This document shows, one piece after another, positions 41,528 to 53,784 of a stretch of 64,000 nt of DNA (position 1 is its first letter; every line of letters starts with the position of its first letter). Made by a program: the position numbers and the translations under genes. The stretch is from Azorinus chamasolen (Eukaryota > Mollusca > Bivalvia > Cardiida > Solecurtidae): NCBI GenBank assembly GCA_963576725.1, contig OY755241.1, positions 29,576,853 to 29,640,852 of the forward strand. The letters run 5' to 3'. The notes below the pieces were generated by a model, which worked only from the letters and a program-made list of their open reading frames with translations, searched no databases and was not told the origin of the DNA.

Positions 41528-41659
41528 ACCTCTCTAGTCTGTGTGACGACTCATATAAATGACTCATTTCTGGCTGTTTGTAGTTTTGTACACATTATTG
41601 CTCCTAAATCTATACAGGGTAAATTTGCTTTTAACATAAAGCGTATTAAGAATTTCAAT

Positions 41660-41835
41660 TTAATGGTATATGAACAAATAAAGAGTTGCCCTTGAAACTG
41701 TAGAATCAGATATGTATCATTTCATAAACAAACAGAGTCGATCCTGACCAGACGGCTCCTACAGCTATCTGATATGAGTCTACTATGTTGGCAAAGCATA
41801 GGTATGTGTCTCTATGCAGTAACACTTTAACTGTT
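41660..41835 (+). mobile_element. P2 MITE, diverged
   Basis: TTGAAACTGTAGAATCAGAT, CAAACAGAGTCGATCCTG, half palindrome. Confidence 0.5.
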
Positions 41836-42409
41836 TTCTAAAACTACAACTGTTTAATTACCACTATTTTGTTGCAAAATAAATAAAACCCTTCATTATC
41901 CAATGTACGCTTGCACAGTTGCGTCATGTTACTTCACGTTATGAGATTAGCCGAAATCATCTTTCTGAAATCATCCAACATCATCATGTCATCTAATCAA
42001 TCATCGGCGCTATAAAACCTATTCAGTGTCACAGTGCCGTGAAACCCAACTCACTCACCCACATTACTTCTGCATTTAACGCCAAAGCTTGGTCGACATA
42101 GTTTTAAACTTGCCCTAAATAAGCTTCTCTCAGTTTCTTTGTTAACCAAAGAAGGCTAATTTGTCTTTGGCTCCTCATAATAAATTGTATTTGGCTTTTC
42201 ATAATAATTTGTATTTGGCTCCTCTTTATAATGTCAGCATAAACAAGAGCATTTTACAATGCCATAAATCGTAGCAATAGCTCAATGCTATTTCACAAGC
42301 AAACTACTGAGTAGACCCTGATCATACGACTCCTACAAGAGCCGTCCGATCCTAGACTGCTGTAGTTGCTAAGGTGTCCAAAAACGCATATGATGTAACG
42401 GTTAAAGCG

Positions 42410-43010
42410 AAACTACTAAAGACATAGCTGCTTCTACTTATAATGGGGATAACTGCTAAGTTTACATACTTTATTTCGCATACAAAATAGCAGCTACATG
42501 ATAACATGTAATAGATGTATATGATATCGCATTTATAGTGTAGTTTGTAATGGAGATATACAATATAATAGCTATAGTATAACATGTAAATGGTGTATAC
42601 AATATCGCGGTTATAGTGTAGCTTGTAAGGATGTATACAAACTAGCGGCTAAAGTATAGCTTTTAATGGATGTATACAATAGAACTTATGTAATGAAGCT
42701 TGTAGTGGATATTTACAATATGAACTGCTATGGTATTGTCTGGAATAGGTGCAAGCAGTATAGCCGCTAAAGCATAACTGATGTATACAGTATAGCAGTT
42801 ATAGTATAGCTTATAATGGATGTATCATGTAAATTATAGCCATTATACTACGAACGTACTCAGTAAAGCTGCTATAGTATGGCTTGCAATGAATAAATAC
42901 AATATCGCGGCTATAGTATAGCTTGTAATGGGGGTTTACAATATAGCAGATATAGTATTGCTTATAATAGATGTTTATATACAATATATCGGCCATAGTA
43001 TCACTTGTAA
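42410..43010 (+). repeat. About 40-bp diverged tandem repeat
   Basis: Repeated GGATGTATACAATAT, CGCGGCTATAGTATAGC and TTGTAATG. Each unit is different from the next. Confidence 0.8.
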
Positions 43011-43012
43011 TG

Positions 43013-43053
43013 TAGACAGACAGACAGACAGATATTGTCTGTCTGTCTGTCTA
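43013..43053. repeat. Palindromic tetranucleotide tract
   Basis: AGACAGACAGACAGACAG then ATATTGT then CTGTCTGTCTGTCTGTCT. A self-complementary microsatellite. Confidence 0.9.
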
Positions 43054-43429
43054 ATGTATGTTAAAAATATAGCGGTTCGGGAGCCGTCTGATTTTGGTCT
43101 ACTCTGTTTGCAAAGGCGTGAAAAGATGCTTATATAGGAGAAAGGGTAAATAAAAAACAAACGAATGTATAGTTTGGTTAGACAGTTAGTTATTTAATTA
43201 TACCATGGTAATATAAGCATCAGTCTTTTCAAAGTCTTTGAAAATTGGTATAATGCAACCTAGGCGCCAATTGTCTGTGTCAAATATGGTGAAATGATTG
43301 TATCATTTCTGCTGATATTTCGTCTGGTCTACTTTCCTTGTTGTTTTATTTCTGATTAACTATTTGCTTCATATAAACGCCGTTTCATGCATTAAGTCCC
43401 TGATCAGACGCCGCCTTGGGGTAGTTCAG

Positions 43430-44015
43430 TAAATTGTTTAACTTTTCATCCCATAGACACGCCCTTTAAAGCCTATGCCAGCAGTAGACCAGTGTCTGAC
43501 CAGTCTGATCAGGGTCTATACTGATTGTTTATGGAATGATATACAATAAAACCCCGCTTATGCGACCACCTAAAAGAGGTATAAGTATGAGTGCTATATG
43601 CAGGTGGTAGCTTAATGCAGGACAAAAGCAGTACAGAAAGCTCCTAGAGCAGCTTTCTGCATTACGTTTGTCCTGCATGAAGCAACCACCTGCTTATAAA
43701 GACACCAATGTTTATTCATTAAGTTGTCGCATTAGAGGGGTTCTACTGTATATGTTTCAGTTAGTTAAAACATATTTTATTTCCAAATACATGTATATAT
43801 ACAAGTTCATAATACTGAACATAGTCGGTTTGAGAAATCAGATTGGATTGGAACCAAAGTTTGCTTATATAGATCCTCTCCCGATGGAGAGTATGTGTTT
43901 TTCAAACAGTCACATTATTATAACTATATAGTTTCTGTCTCGGTCAAACTGTCCTCTGTTCATGTGTCATTATAAACATACAGCTAATTAATATCCATTG
44001 TGTCATTATTCCTTA
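43430..44015 (-). mobile_element. P2 MITE split by T2
   Basis: P2 pieces 43430-43541 and about 43770-44015 (TTTCTGTCTCGGTCAAACTG, AATTAATATCCATTGTG) flank T2. Confidence 0.6.
43542..43750. mobile_element. T2 MITE nested in P2
   Basis: TACAATAAAACCCCGCTTAT to GGGGTTCTACTGTA, 209 bp, centre AGCTCCTAGAGCAGCT. Confidence 0.8.
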
Positions 44016-44219
44016 CATGTTTCCATAGTGTTTGTACCATTTTCACATTTTGTTTCCATAGTGTTTTCACAGCCATACAAATGCCACCATGAATATGAAC
44101 AATAAACAAGATGTTAAATAGTCCTCTCTAATTACAATCATCAAAACGATGTAAAAATGTGGGCCGTAGAGTCAGGTGGTTGCTTAATTTAGGACGGACG
44201 TTATGCAGAAAACTTCTCC

Positions 44220-44453
44220 TAACCCATTACCTCATAGGCTATTTTTAGATTCGACCTCTTTGAACAAATCTACCGAAAAAGAGCATTTTCTAGAGAAAAG
44301 GAATTTCTTATAGTACAATGTAGTGTAGTTTGTAGTAGTTTGTAAAAAGTTGCTTATTAAAACCATTGTGATAAATAGAGCTATTTATCACAATGGTTTC
44401 AATAAATAACTTTTTACAGAGGCTTCAAAAGTCGTCAATGTGAGGGAATGGGT
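44220..44453. mobile_element. P1 MITE
   Basis: AACCCATTACCTCATAGGCT to GAGGGAATGGGTTA. The centre is shortened to ATAGAGCTATTTATC. Confidence 0.75.
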
Positions 44454-44488
44454 TAGACACACATGTTTATTCATTACGTGGCCGCTTT

Positions 44489-44706
44489 AACCCAATCTCT
44501 TATATTGACGCCTTTCAACCCATTATCTCATATTGACACAATTGAACCCATTCCCACATATTGACGTCATTTAACATATTCCTTAATATTAATGTATTTT
44601 AACCATTCCCTCATATTTTCGCCTTTTGGCCCATTCCCTCATATTGACGCATTTTAACCCATTCTCTCATATTGTCGCATTTTAACCTGTTCGGCCATAC
44701 TGTTGC
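44489..44706 (+). repeat. 28-bp array made of P1 termini
   Basis: About eight units close to AACCCATTCCCTCATATTGA plus CGCATTTT. This matches the terminal 28 bp of P1. Confidence 0.85.
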
Positions 44707-44924
44707 CCGTTAAAGGCGCTCTACTGTATATGCTATTCATGCAATTGTATATCGACCATAAATGTTTGTTTTGGTGTTGTACAGAGTTACACGGTTTGGA
44801 TCTGGATCACTCATTAGAAAACAGGTGTCTCTCATCTGATTCTAGTACGATCCGTTTTGTAAACCTCAACACTCACCATTTTCCCATTTGTTTGCTGTAC
44901 TGTTGACCCTGAAAACTTTTGTTT

Positions 44925-46306
44925 TAAATTTATGTTAACGACATGCAGGGTGTTATACAAGCTTTTATTGTATGCAGATGACTCGGGTGTTTTAGTATCA
45001 GGCAAAACTATTACCGAAATTGTAAGTTGTCTGTCTAAAGATCTGGATGAAGTTAGTAAATGGTTAATTGATAATAACTTTCTCTTCGTCTAGGTAAGAC
45101 TGAGTCAATCCTGTTCGGTTTTAAGCCTAAATTAAGAAATCAGTCACATTTAGATATACTTTGTAATGGTCAACCTATTAAGTCTTCCAGCTCTGTTAAA
45201 TATCTGGGTGCTATTTTAGACCAATTCTTATCTTGTGAGGAAATTGCAAAGTCAGTTATTACAAAAGCTAACAACAGGCTGAAGTTTTTGTACAGAAAAG
45301 GCCAATTTTCAAATGTTCATACTTTTGGTTTTGGCACTTATTCAATGTCACTTTGATTATGCTTGTTGTTTTCGGTACCCAGCTCTAACTCAAGGTTTGA
45401 AAAATTGACTTCAATCGACCCAAAATAAATTAATCCGTTTTGTTTTAAATATAGAAGCTAGAGAACACATAGGCACAGATCATTTTAAATACCCCAACTG
45501 GTTGCCAGTATATAAAAGAATTGATCAAACCACTCTTTCTCATGTTTTTAATATTTCTAAGGGCACTGCTCCTGTATATCTTAGTGATTGTTTTGTTTCT
45601 TTAAGCACTGTACATATATATGTACATAACCGCTGTACAAGAACAAACATGTCAGCTGTTCGTGTTCAAGAAGATTTGTTTTCTTTCACTTTTACAGACA
45701 ACAGACTCTACACCATTCCTTGAGTTAACAGCTTTGGTAAGAAATCATTTCTTTTCAGACATGTTCACTTGTGGAATGGCCTTCCTCAGACTTTAAGACA
45801 GCAAATCTTCCAGTCAATTTAAATTTGATGTTAAAACATTCTTGTTAGATAAAGAATAAATTATACAACAACTTTCTTTAAATTGATGTCACTTATGTAT
45901 GTATTGCATTTTCTTGAATATCAGGGCTTAGTTTTATTCATTTACTGTTTTACTTTTGTTAATAAGATAGGTTTGTTTCACTTTATTCCTTAATATACTC
46001 TTATGAATTATTCAGATACTCTGTTGTGTAAATCAGTAAGCATGGTCATCGACAGTCTATAACCGCCATAGTTTGAACTTAACAGTGTTAATAGGGATAT
46101 TTCTGAGATACTTATATTTTAAGATAATTTTAATGATACCGTGACTCTCTGTGTCTTGCCACTAGAAGCAGGGACCACAATGGAAATAACGAAAATATTT
46201 TCCTTTTTTGTGTAATCCTTGGTTTCTAGTGCGCATTGCATGGCTTTTTATATGTTGTCTTAGTTATGTTTTGACATGTTATGTACATTTTTTACCGAAA
46301 TAAATC

Positions 46307-46352
<46 letters not shown>
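44925..46352 (+). mobile_element. LINE relic with reverse transcriptase and TATC tail
   Basis: Plus frames carry LLYADDSGVLVSG (the YxDD catalytic box), LSKDLDEVSKWL, LGKTESILFG, SSSVKYLGAILD and NWLPVYKRIDQTTL. Frameshifts and stops separate them. The 3' end is ACCGAAATAAATCT followed by a TATC run. A 5'-truncated, dead CR1/jockey-type element. Confidence 0.85.
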
Positions 46353-46354
<2 letters not shown>

Positions 46355-46355
46355 A
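46312..46355 (+). repeat. TATC microsatellite at LINE 3' end
   Basis: About ten tandem CTAT units directly after the LINE 3' UTR. Confidence 0.9.
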
Positions 46356-46927
46356 ACACTGCTACTTCAAAGGTGAATGCCCTACCATTGTCTAACAAAT
46401 CAGTATGAAAGAGTTTAACTATCAAGAGGATTTTGAATGGCAAAACGTGCAGACTCTTATCGGATAGATATTTTTCAAATGCTAGTACACTCATTTTCCC
46501 GCATTTCAAACGATTATTTGGGATGATAATTCCGGTTATTTCAGGTCATAGTGTGTCTGTTGTAATACTGGTCGATGATGGCGAAAGCCATAACCCTTTA
46601 CTCCATAAATACACCTTTCTACGTCTTTGCAAACAGAGTAGACCCAGATCAGATGGTCCCTGTAGTAAAATGTGTTACAAATGTGAGTGTCCGACATGGG
46701 GGTTGACATTAGAATCACATATGTAATAGTTTGAGTTCCTGAATGACAATATTCATTTAGTTAATAATAATAGGAGTATCAATCATTGTATATGTTACTA
46801 TATTTCCTTGAGGGTCATGTCTCAACTTTTCACAACCCTAACAGCACATTTTAAAGATATAATGTACATGCTTGTAATATGTTTTAGGATACCTGCCTAA
46901 AATATATTGAAGAAATTCCATTTTTCA

Positions 46928-47232
46928 TAGAACTTCGATATCTTGAACTCTGGTAACTCGAACTTCGAGATAACTCGAACAAAAAGTTCAGTCCTTCCAA
47001 AAGTTACAATACAGAATTATTCTACAGATATCTAGAAACACATGTGACAGTTTAATACAGGTCTAAAGTAAAGCTGAAAGCTCATGTAGGAGCTTTCAGC
47101 TTCACTTTAGATCTGTATTAAGCTGTGGCCTTGAGAAATTATTCAGATTAGAGATCGAATGACTCTACTTCTGTTATCTCGAACTAATTTGTATGGTCCC
47201 TTGAAGTTCGAGTTATCGAAGTTCAACTGTAG
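46928..47232. mobile_element. T4, pogo-like MITE
   Basis: TAGAACTTCGATATCTTGAA and AAGTTCGAGTTATCGAAGTT plus CAACTGTA at the ends. The centre is GAAAGCTCATGTAGGAGCTT. The ends resemble pogo/Tigger termini. Confidence 0.7.
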
Positions 47233-47234
47233 TA

Positions 47235-47376
47235 TACAGTATAACCTCTCTTAACCGGAATTCTAGTAGATAATAATTTAGATACTTTTAGGCAGGTGGA
47301 TGCTTAATGCAGGGTGAAAGTCATACAGAAAGCTCCTCTAGGAGCTTTCCGCATGACTTTCACCCTGCATTAATGA
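47235..47376. mobile_element. T1 MITE, right end missing
   Basis: TACAGTATAACCTCTCTTAA, palindrome AAAGCTCCTCTAGGAGCTTT. It stops after CACCCTGCATTAA. Confidence 0.7.
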
Positions 47377-47482
47377 ATATATATATGATTAAACAATTTC
47401 TGCCATGACCAAAGCTTCTGTCTCCATGTACTATTATAGCAATCTAATTAAGAATCGTGATATCATTATCTCTTACATGACT

Positions 47483-47880
47483 AGATAGATAGATTTATTT
47501 AGCATCTAAAATTGCATACAATTTACAAGATATTAATACATAACAATGACATATTTAGAAATATGGTACAATGAAAAATTGTAATGAGTTCCATATAAAT
47601 ATTTAAATATTACATAGAAGCAATTTTTAATCAGTTATATTGAAATATTACAGTAGTGTAGTTCGACCCAATAAGATGATATAATATGTTAAAATGATGA
47701 CGATAAAACAATCTAAGTTGACTTTGATCATGACTTGGAAAAGTATGCCGATGCTGGGAAAGCCCAGAAAAGTCCGAAAACTTATTTCCACTGGGGTCCC
47801 GAAATAAGAAGAAAATACTAAAAATATATCTATGGTTCAATTGAAAAATAAAATTTATTTGAAATAAAGGATGCTGGTTT
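47483..47880 (-). mobile_element. Possible LINE 3' end
   Basis: TAGATAGATAGATTTATTT at the plus-strand left border fits a reversed TATC-tailed LINE. No coding remnant recognised. Confidence 0.4.
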
Positions 47881-48186
47881 TCAAAAATTACAAAACGCCT
47901 ATTTTATGGCTTTTGGTCAATATTAGTATTAACATAGTTTAAAATCAGGTATGAACATCTAATACTGTTCCAGGTAAAACAGTCATGGAGTAAGGGACAA
48001 ATGTCGTTATTTATAGATATTTTAGCCCATATACTCTTTTCTATACAGTATGACTTCTTTATGGCGATCAGTCAATACTTAAGCACGCGTTCTGTGAGAC
48101 CAGGCGGTTCAACCTCATGAATATTCATATAAGAAACGGGTACTGCATTAATATCCTTTGATAAAGACGCACGCATTTTGGAAGTT

Positions 48187-48410
48187 TTAACCCTTTCCAC
48201 CATAAGCTATTTTTAGACCCAACCTCTTTGAATGAATCTACCAAAAAGGAGCATTTACTAGAGAAAAGGGACATGTTATAATTGTGTAGTATTAAAACCA
48301 TTGTGATAAATAGAGCATTTGCTCCTATGGATTCATATCTATGTTATCTAATAAGCAAACAGAGTAGACTCTGATCAGACGGATCCTAACGGAACCCATC
48401 ATAATTAGAT
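48187..48410. mobile_element. P1 half joined to P2 fragment
   Basis: P1 runs from TTAACCCTTTCCACC to TTTGCTCCTATGG (48336). It switches to P2 sequence ATCATATCTATGTTATCT and CAAACAGAGTAGACTCTG. Confidence 0.65.
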
Positions 48411-48439
48411 ATCAGGTGTCTCCGGTCGAAAAAAAAAAT

Positions 48440-48565
48440 AATTAGAATCATATCATTGTTATATCATAAGCAAAAAGAGCAGACCCTGATCAGATGATTT
48501 CTACAGGAGCTGTCTGATCTGGGTCTACTCTGTTTGTAAAGGCGTATTTATGGAGTAAAGGGTTA
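48440..48565 (+). mobile_element. P2 right half
   Basis: GCAGACCCTGATCAGATGAT to TATGGAGTAAAGGGTTAA. Confidence 0.65.
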
Positions 48566-48864
48566 ATGTCGCATACATGTGTTTGTTCTTATTCTGATCA
48601 GGATCTGCTCTGTTTGCTTATAAAATAATATAGAGCGGAATCTTCCTTTTCTGACATGGTCAGATAGTTCTGTGTTCATGTACCATTATAAAATCAATTA
48701 TTAAATATCCATGATGTTAGTTTTTCTTCCATGAATATTTATCAGGTAAATAGTTAATTCCAAAAACGACAGCTGACTGATTACGGTTAAATTCCGAACT
48801 TATTGCTGCAGTCACAGTCATAGACAAACAATTCTACTGTTGCCATGGTTACAGGGGCATACAT

Positions 48865-49000
48865 TATTTGTTTCTTACGTGGTCATTTCTATACCAAATT
48901 CTATGAGATGACCACCCTGTATAAGTGTCTCTAGATTATACAGATGAGTGGCCACGCCATAGAGTTTGGTGGAGAAATAAAGATGCTTTTTTACATTTCC
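48865..49000. repeat. J inverted repeat
   Basis: TTTCTATACCAAATTCTATG opposed to CATAGAGTTTGGTGGAGAAA. Confidence 0.5.
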
Positions 49001-49161
49001 TTTTGTTGCGTATTTAGTTGAGGGGACATGGCACATTTGTAAGGACCACGAGAGAGTATAAAATACAACACAGGTTTGTGAATAAAACCATATTATTATG
49101 CAGAAAAGCTATCCATACACACATAAAGCAGTACAAAAGTATGAAAGTAGTAAAAAAGGGG

Positions 49162-49295
49162 CTACAAAACAGGGGCCATCAAGTCGGTTTCCAGTCCAGT
49201 CGATATTAAGTTTGGGTAAGTGAGATGTACACGAATCGCCTCCGGGTCTGGGAAATATTTTGTGTCCAGTCGTCCGTTCATCCGTGATTTGGTAT
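49162..49295 (-). CDS. Glycine-rich gene B, C-terminal exon
   Basis: Acceptor AG of ATTATTAG. It encodes YTKSRMNGRLDTKYFPDPEA and a remainder ending ETDLMAPVL, with TAG at 49164-49162. The 3' flank to about 49090 still matches the flank of gene A, so the duplicated unit includes the 3' UTR. Confidence 0.88.
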
Positions 49296-52200
49296 CTAAT
49301 AATCTGCAATGAGACAAAAAACAACCCATTACTTCTGGTACAACCAAAGGGTATAAATAAGACGACTGTATGGTAGCTATAAGAGGCACGTGGTAAATCT
49401 CATTGGACACCAATCAACCCTTTCCTTCATGAAAATTCTGTGCACGAAGTAGCTACATGCATATTCACCAACTTGAATTTTATATGGCGAAAATTTCAAG
49501 AGAATGTTTTAAGAGAATGACATACACAGTAGAATCAGATCTACATAATTGATAAGCAAACAGAGCAGATCCTGATCAGACGGCTCCTACAGGAGCCGTC
49601 TGATCTGGGTCTACTCTATTTGCAAAGGCATGAAAAGAGTTTATATGAAGGAAAGGGTTAATAAATAATACTGTAACAAATGACACTGTGCATTTGGATA
49701 ACGTTATCGGCAATCCTGAATTATACCTTTCCCTTATACAAGAATTTATGACGTCATGAATATTCATGAACTGAATGTTTATTATGGACGAAGGTTGTTC
49801 TTATAATCGCAGAGACTGTAGTATTGTTCTATGTCATTTCATTATGTTACTCAGCATTTAATCTGGATCCAAACTGCACAGGAAATCACTGGTTTGCCAT
49901 TAAATATGAGCCAGTTAATATCAAAACATTCTAGACAATTATCGTTTGTTATTATAATCTTCTCCTCCCGTTTAATGAAAGTTGTCACAAGGAATTTGTC
50001 AATATTGAATTCCAGCGTCAACATGATTTGGTTTCACCAAGTAGTTTCCATTTAAAATTATCAAAAGGAAAGGTTACTTACATTTGCTTCGGGACATTCC
50101 GCCTCCAGAAGCTCCTCCGAAACCGCCTCCAAATCCACCGCCGAATCCGCCACCGACACCACCGCCGACACCACCACCAACACCACCGCCAACACCGCCA
50201 CCGACACCGCCACCGACACCACCGCCAACACCTAAAACAGTCATAATATAATAAATATACCCGTAAAACTTTCTTATAACTGAGTACATGTATATTAAAG
50301 CTAGGAACAAACAGATCAACACCCGAAATGCTTACGAATTCTAACACCATGGACTTTCAGTAGTTTATGCTAATCCTTCCACAGTTAAACATTCATTTAA
50401 CAACTAAAACTGAATGAATATTTATCTGCTAAATATTTGTAATGGCATATATCAAGAAGATGTTTTGGTTTGGGCAGAAACTGTAGAGTCAGGGTTAGTT
50501 TAACCCATTTGCTCCAACGATCCCATATATGGGACGTAGGCAAACAGCGTAGACTCTGATCAGACGCCGCATAATGCGGCGTCTGATCAGAGTCTACACT
50601 GTTTGCTGATAGGACATTCAATATAAAATAAAAAATATATATATTTAGACCAGATATCCCTTAGATAAAATATGGACTAATCCAATATGTAAGCATTGAA
50701 GAATCCACCGGGAGCAAATGGGTTAATTTCATTAGCAAACAGGACAGACCCATGTCTGGGTCTATCAACTTTCCAAATGCGTGAAACAGTGTTAGCTTAT
50801 TTGTGCCTAATGTCCCTTAAAAGGGACGTAGGAAAACAGTGTTGACCCCAGATCAGAAGGCCCCCGAAGGAGCCCTCTGATCAGAGTCTGTACTGTTTGC
50901 TGGAGCTAGCGATGTCAAGGGCTTGTTCCAACAAATAGTTTGTTAGCTGTGCTCCCTCAACATGAAAAATGGAGCATTCCACGAAAAAGTGTGGTTTTCT
51001 TCAAATAATGTGGAATAAAAGTGTTAATATGAAGGAAATGGTTAAGACAGGTAGAGAAAATTTTCTCTCGAGATAAATTGATATGAAGTTCATTATGCTT
51101 TTGCGGGTGTCTTTCATTGATAAATAAGACCGTGGTGTTCATTTAGATGACTTTCGGTGTAGTTAATAGCATACCTCCTCCGAATCCACCTCCAAATCCA
51201 CCTCCGTATCCGCTTCCACTTCCTGAGCCACTGCCTCCTTTGATGATTTGGATGACTTTTCCGCCTCCATTTCCACTTCCAGAACCTCCACCATAGCCGC
51301 CACCGAAACCTCCTCCAAATCCACCACCAACTCCGCCACCAACACCGCCGCCGACTCCTCCTCCAACACCACCACCGACACCACCACCAACACCACCACC
51401 AACTCCACCACCAACTCCACCTCCGACTCCACCTCCGAATCCACCTCCGAATCCACCTCCGTATCCTCCTCCCATTCCTCCTTTGCCGCCAGAGTAGCTT
51501 CCGGAAGAAGCACCACCGAATCCACCTCCAAATCCTCCTCCGAAACCACCACCGAAACCGCTTCCGCTGCCGCTGCCTGAGCTGCTGCTTCCTCCAGTGA
51601 ATATTTGAATGGTCTTGCCGCTACCACCGTTGCCGCTGCCAGAGCCTCCTCCGTAACCTCCACCGAATCCTCCTCCGAATCCGCCACCAAATCCTCCGCC
51701 TACACCACCACCTACTCCACCGCCGACTCCACCACCAACACCTCCACCAACTCCGCCACCGACGCCGCCGCCGACTCCACCGCCGACGCCGCCTCCCATG
51801 CCGGATCCGTATTTTCCTCCAGCACCAGCTCCGCCACCGAAGCCACCACCGAATCCACCACCAAATCCACCTCCAACTCCACCTCCTACTCCTCCACCGA
51901 CGCCACCTCCGACGCCACCTCCGACGCCGCCACCAAAGCCTCCACCTACACCTCCTCCAACACCGCCACCACCGCCGCTGGATCCTCCTCCTCGAATGAT
52001 GATTACTTTGCCGCTACCAGATCCACTGTCTCCGCCAGAGCTTCCTCCATAACCACCTCCGAAGCCACCTCCGAAACCGCCACCGAAACCACCACCATAG
52101 CCGCCAGCGCCGCCGCCGCTACTGCCACCTGCAATGACCAGTTTTATCATGAATATGCATTTTAACTTTTGCCAACAAAAAGTGTCTTGTCCAATTCTCA

Positions 52201-53685
52201 ATGTAAGCCTTTCTTCCGTTTTATTTCAAAAATAATTTAAATGATGCAAACAGTTTTGGTACTAATTGAACCTCTAACAATGCAGTTTAATCCGAATCCA
52301 AACGTGTTTGACCGACTTTTTTACATTGATGAATTGTAATGATGGGGAATGGACTAAACTAATGTTATCAGAACGTGTAGCCCAACCCCATGTCACGACT
52401 TATTATGAAATAATGTAAGTTTAACCCTTTCCCTGATAAATATTCATGTAAGAAATAATGGCATGCTGAATATTAATAAGCTGATGTTTCATAATGTGAA
52501 CTTTTCATGGATTTGTTTCCTTTGACACAAATTATAGAATCAGATCTGTAGCATGTCAAAAGCAAACATAGCAGACCCAGATTAGACTGTTCCTATAGGA
52601 GTCGTCTGATCTGAGGCTACTCTTTTGACAACGGCGTCATAGGGCGCATCTGCGAGGAAAGAGTTCAACCACGCTCAACTCTTTCAGCGCCAAATTTCTA
52701 ATTGTTGTCTGCAATACAAGTTTGTTAAATCATTCAGTAAAATAAGGAAATGAGATAAATAAATGCAAATTTCAAAGGAATAGAGCATATATATAGAAAT
52801 TAACCTTTCCTCCATGAATATTCACGCAATAAATAATCACGTCATGAATGTTAATTGTATTAATTTTCTATAACAGCACATGGACACAGAATTGTTTGGC
52901 CGTGACAGAAGCTGTACAATAATAGCTATATCATATCATTAGCAAACAGAGTAGACCCTGATCCTATAAGAGCCGTCTGTTCTGGATATACTCTGCTTGC
53001 AAAAGTGTAGAAAGGCTTATTTATTGAGGAAAGGGTTGAAATAGTATCAAGATCTATGCAAACAATTTGATTTATGAGAAAACGCCGAATAATTTCATCT
53101 AGATCCAAACTGTTAAACTATAATCTTGTTTTAAAAAGGAATGGGTAAAAACTACCAATACAACGTTCAATCGGAACATCTCAGACATCTACAGCAAGTG
53201 GTTGAAGTCCGCTGTTGTCGCGTGAAATAATTCGTTTGTATTCGTAGCTGTTCGTATAGCACATCGGCTGTTCTCGCTAAATTTAGCCCTTATCATGCTG
53301 TGAAAAGTATGTTCCGTTGAAGTTTTACTTCCGGTTAGTAGATAAACGATTTGCCTGGATCCTGACGAGACGAAGAGTTTCTCGTCATCACGTTTGGACA
53401 CAATATATTTACAAATGCTAATCAAATCAGTATACTGTGTATAACAACTCACCTGTCTGAATATGACTGTTAAGATTAATCGGAAATCCTCAACTTATTC
53501 CGACAAGTCGATCAAGTGTTCCGATTGGGAGAAAACCCGATGTGCATCACGGAAATAAACGAAATTATACAGATTTAACCATACTGCTATTGAGCGACCG
53601 GACTGTATAACAGTATAGATCTCATACCTTTTGGGTAGGCAATGGCAAGCCCGACACACAATGTGGACAACAGGAGGAACTTCAT
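49162..53685 (-). CDS. Secreted glycine-rich repeat protein B (four coding exons)
   Basis: Exons 53685-53628, 52128-51175, 50231-50082 and 49295-49162 join in frame (1296 nt, 431 residues plus stop). The signal peptide is MKFLLLSTLCVGLAIA, followed by YPKG. The Gly-rich body has the same three-module plan as protein A, with strands KVIIIRGGG, KTIQIFTGG and KVIQIIKGG. The C-terminal tail, containing RLDTKYFPDPEAI and ending ETDLMAPVL, differs from A at about seven positions. Exon 4 is identical in length to that of A; exon 3 is two codons longer. There is no cysteine in the mature chain. The pair is a clear tandem duplication; introns are less alike, with different MITE insertions. The likely role is an extracellular structural protein; identity is unproven. 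Confidence 0.88.
49416..49661 (+). mobile_element. P2 MITE
   Basis: AACCCTTTCCTTCATGAAAA to TATGAAGGAAAGGGTTAA, perfect centre GACGGCTCCTACAGGAGCCG. About 120 bp upstream of gene B exon 5. Confidence 0.75.
50082..50231 (-). CDS. Glycine-rich gene B, exon 4
   Basis: 150 nt, acceptor ACTGTTTTAG, donor GTAAGTAA. GGVG and GGFG runs end in GGASGGGMSRSK as in gene A. Confidence 0.9.
50500..50726. mobile_element. P6 MITE nested in P2
   Basis: TTAACCCATTTGCTCCAACG to GAGCAAATGGGTTAA, TTAA borders. Perfect centre ACGCCGCATAATGCGGCGT. P2 arms lie outside at about 50400-50499 and 50727-50790. Confidence 0.85.
50808..50925. mobile_element. P6-like fragment
   Basis: CCCTTAAAAGGGACGTAGGA, then GACCCCAGATCAGAAGGCCC palindrome and TGTACTGTTTGCTGG. 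Confidence 0.55.
51175..52128 (-). CDS. Glycine-rich gene B, exon 3 (main repeat)
   Basis: 954 nt, 318 codons, phase 1 at both ends, acceptor TCATTGCAG, donor GTATGCTA. It has the same order of GGVG, GGFG, YGG and Lys-led strands as gene A. The differences in repeat number are small, so slippage has been limited or homogenised. Confidence 0.92.
52421..52668 (+). mobile_element. P2 MITE
   Basis: TTAACCCTTTCCCTGATAAA to GAGGAAAGAGTTCAA. Gene B intron 2. Confidence 0.75.
52675..52799. mobile_element. P5 half
   Basis: CTCTTTCAGCGCCAAATTTC end and TAAGGAAATGAGATAAATAA. The palindrome is missing. Confidence 0.55.
52800..53039 (+). mobile_element. P2 MITE
   Basis: TTAACCTTTCCTCCATGAAT to GAGGAAAGGGTTGAA. 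The palindrome has lost one arm. Confidence 0.7.
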
Positions 53686-53698
53686 CTTGTTTGAGTGT
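53628..53698 (-). CDS. Glycine-rich gene B, exon 2 (signal peptide)
   Basis: Acceptor CTTCCATTTCAG, donor GTATGAG. ATG at 53685 encodes MKFLLLSTLCVGLAIAYPK plus one base, the same phase as gene A. Thirteen nt of 5' UTR precede the ATG. Confidence 0.9.
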
Positions 53699-53784
53699 CT
53701 GAAATGGAAGAGACACACAATGATATTGCAGGCGTAGCTCATATTTAGAATTAATGGAGTCTGTTGGACGGATTTCTAGAAGCG

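Larger units (their letters stand above)
44150..44728. mobile_element. T2 MITE containing P1 and a 28-bp array
   Basis: T2 left arm to 44219 (CAGGTGGTTGCTTAATTTAG), P1 at 44220-44453, T2 piece TTATTCATTACGTGGCCGCT, array, then GGCGCTCTACTGTA. Confidence 0.65.

Noticed and set aside
51798..52052. Proline-rich frame on the plus strand over gene B exon 3
   Set aside because: It is the complement of Gly codons, with no splice context, and exists only because of repeat periodicity.
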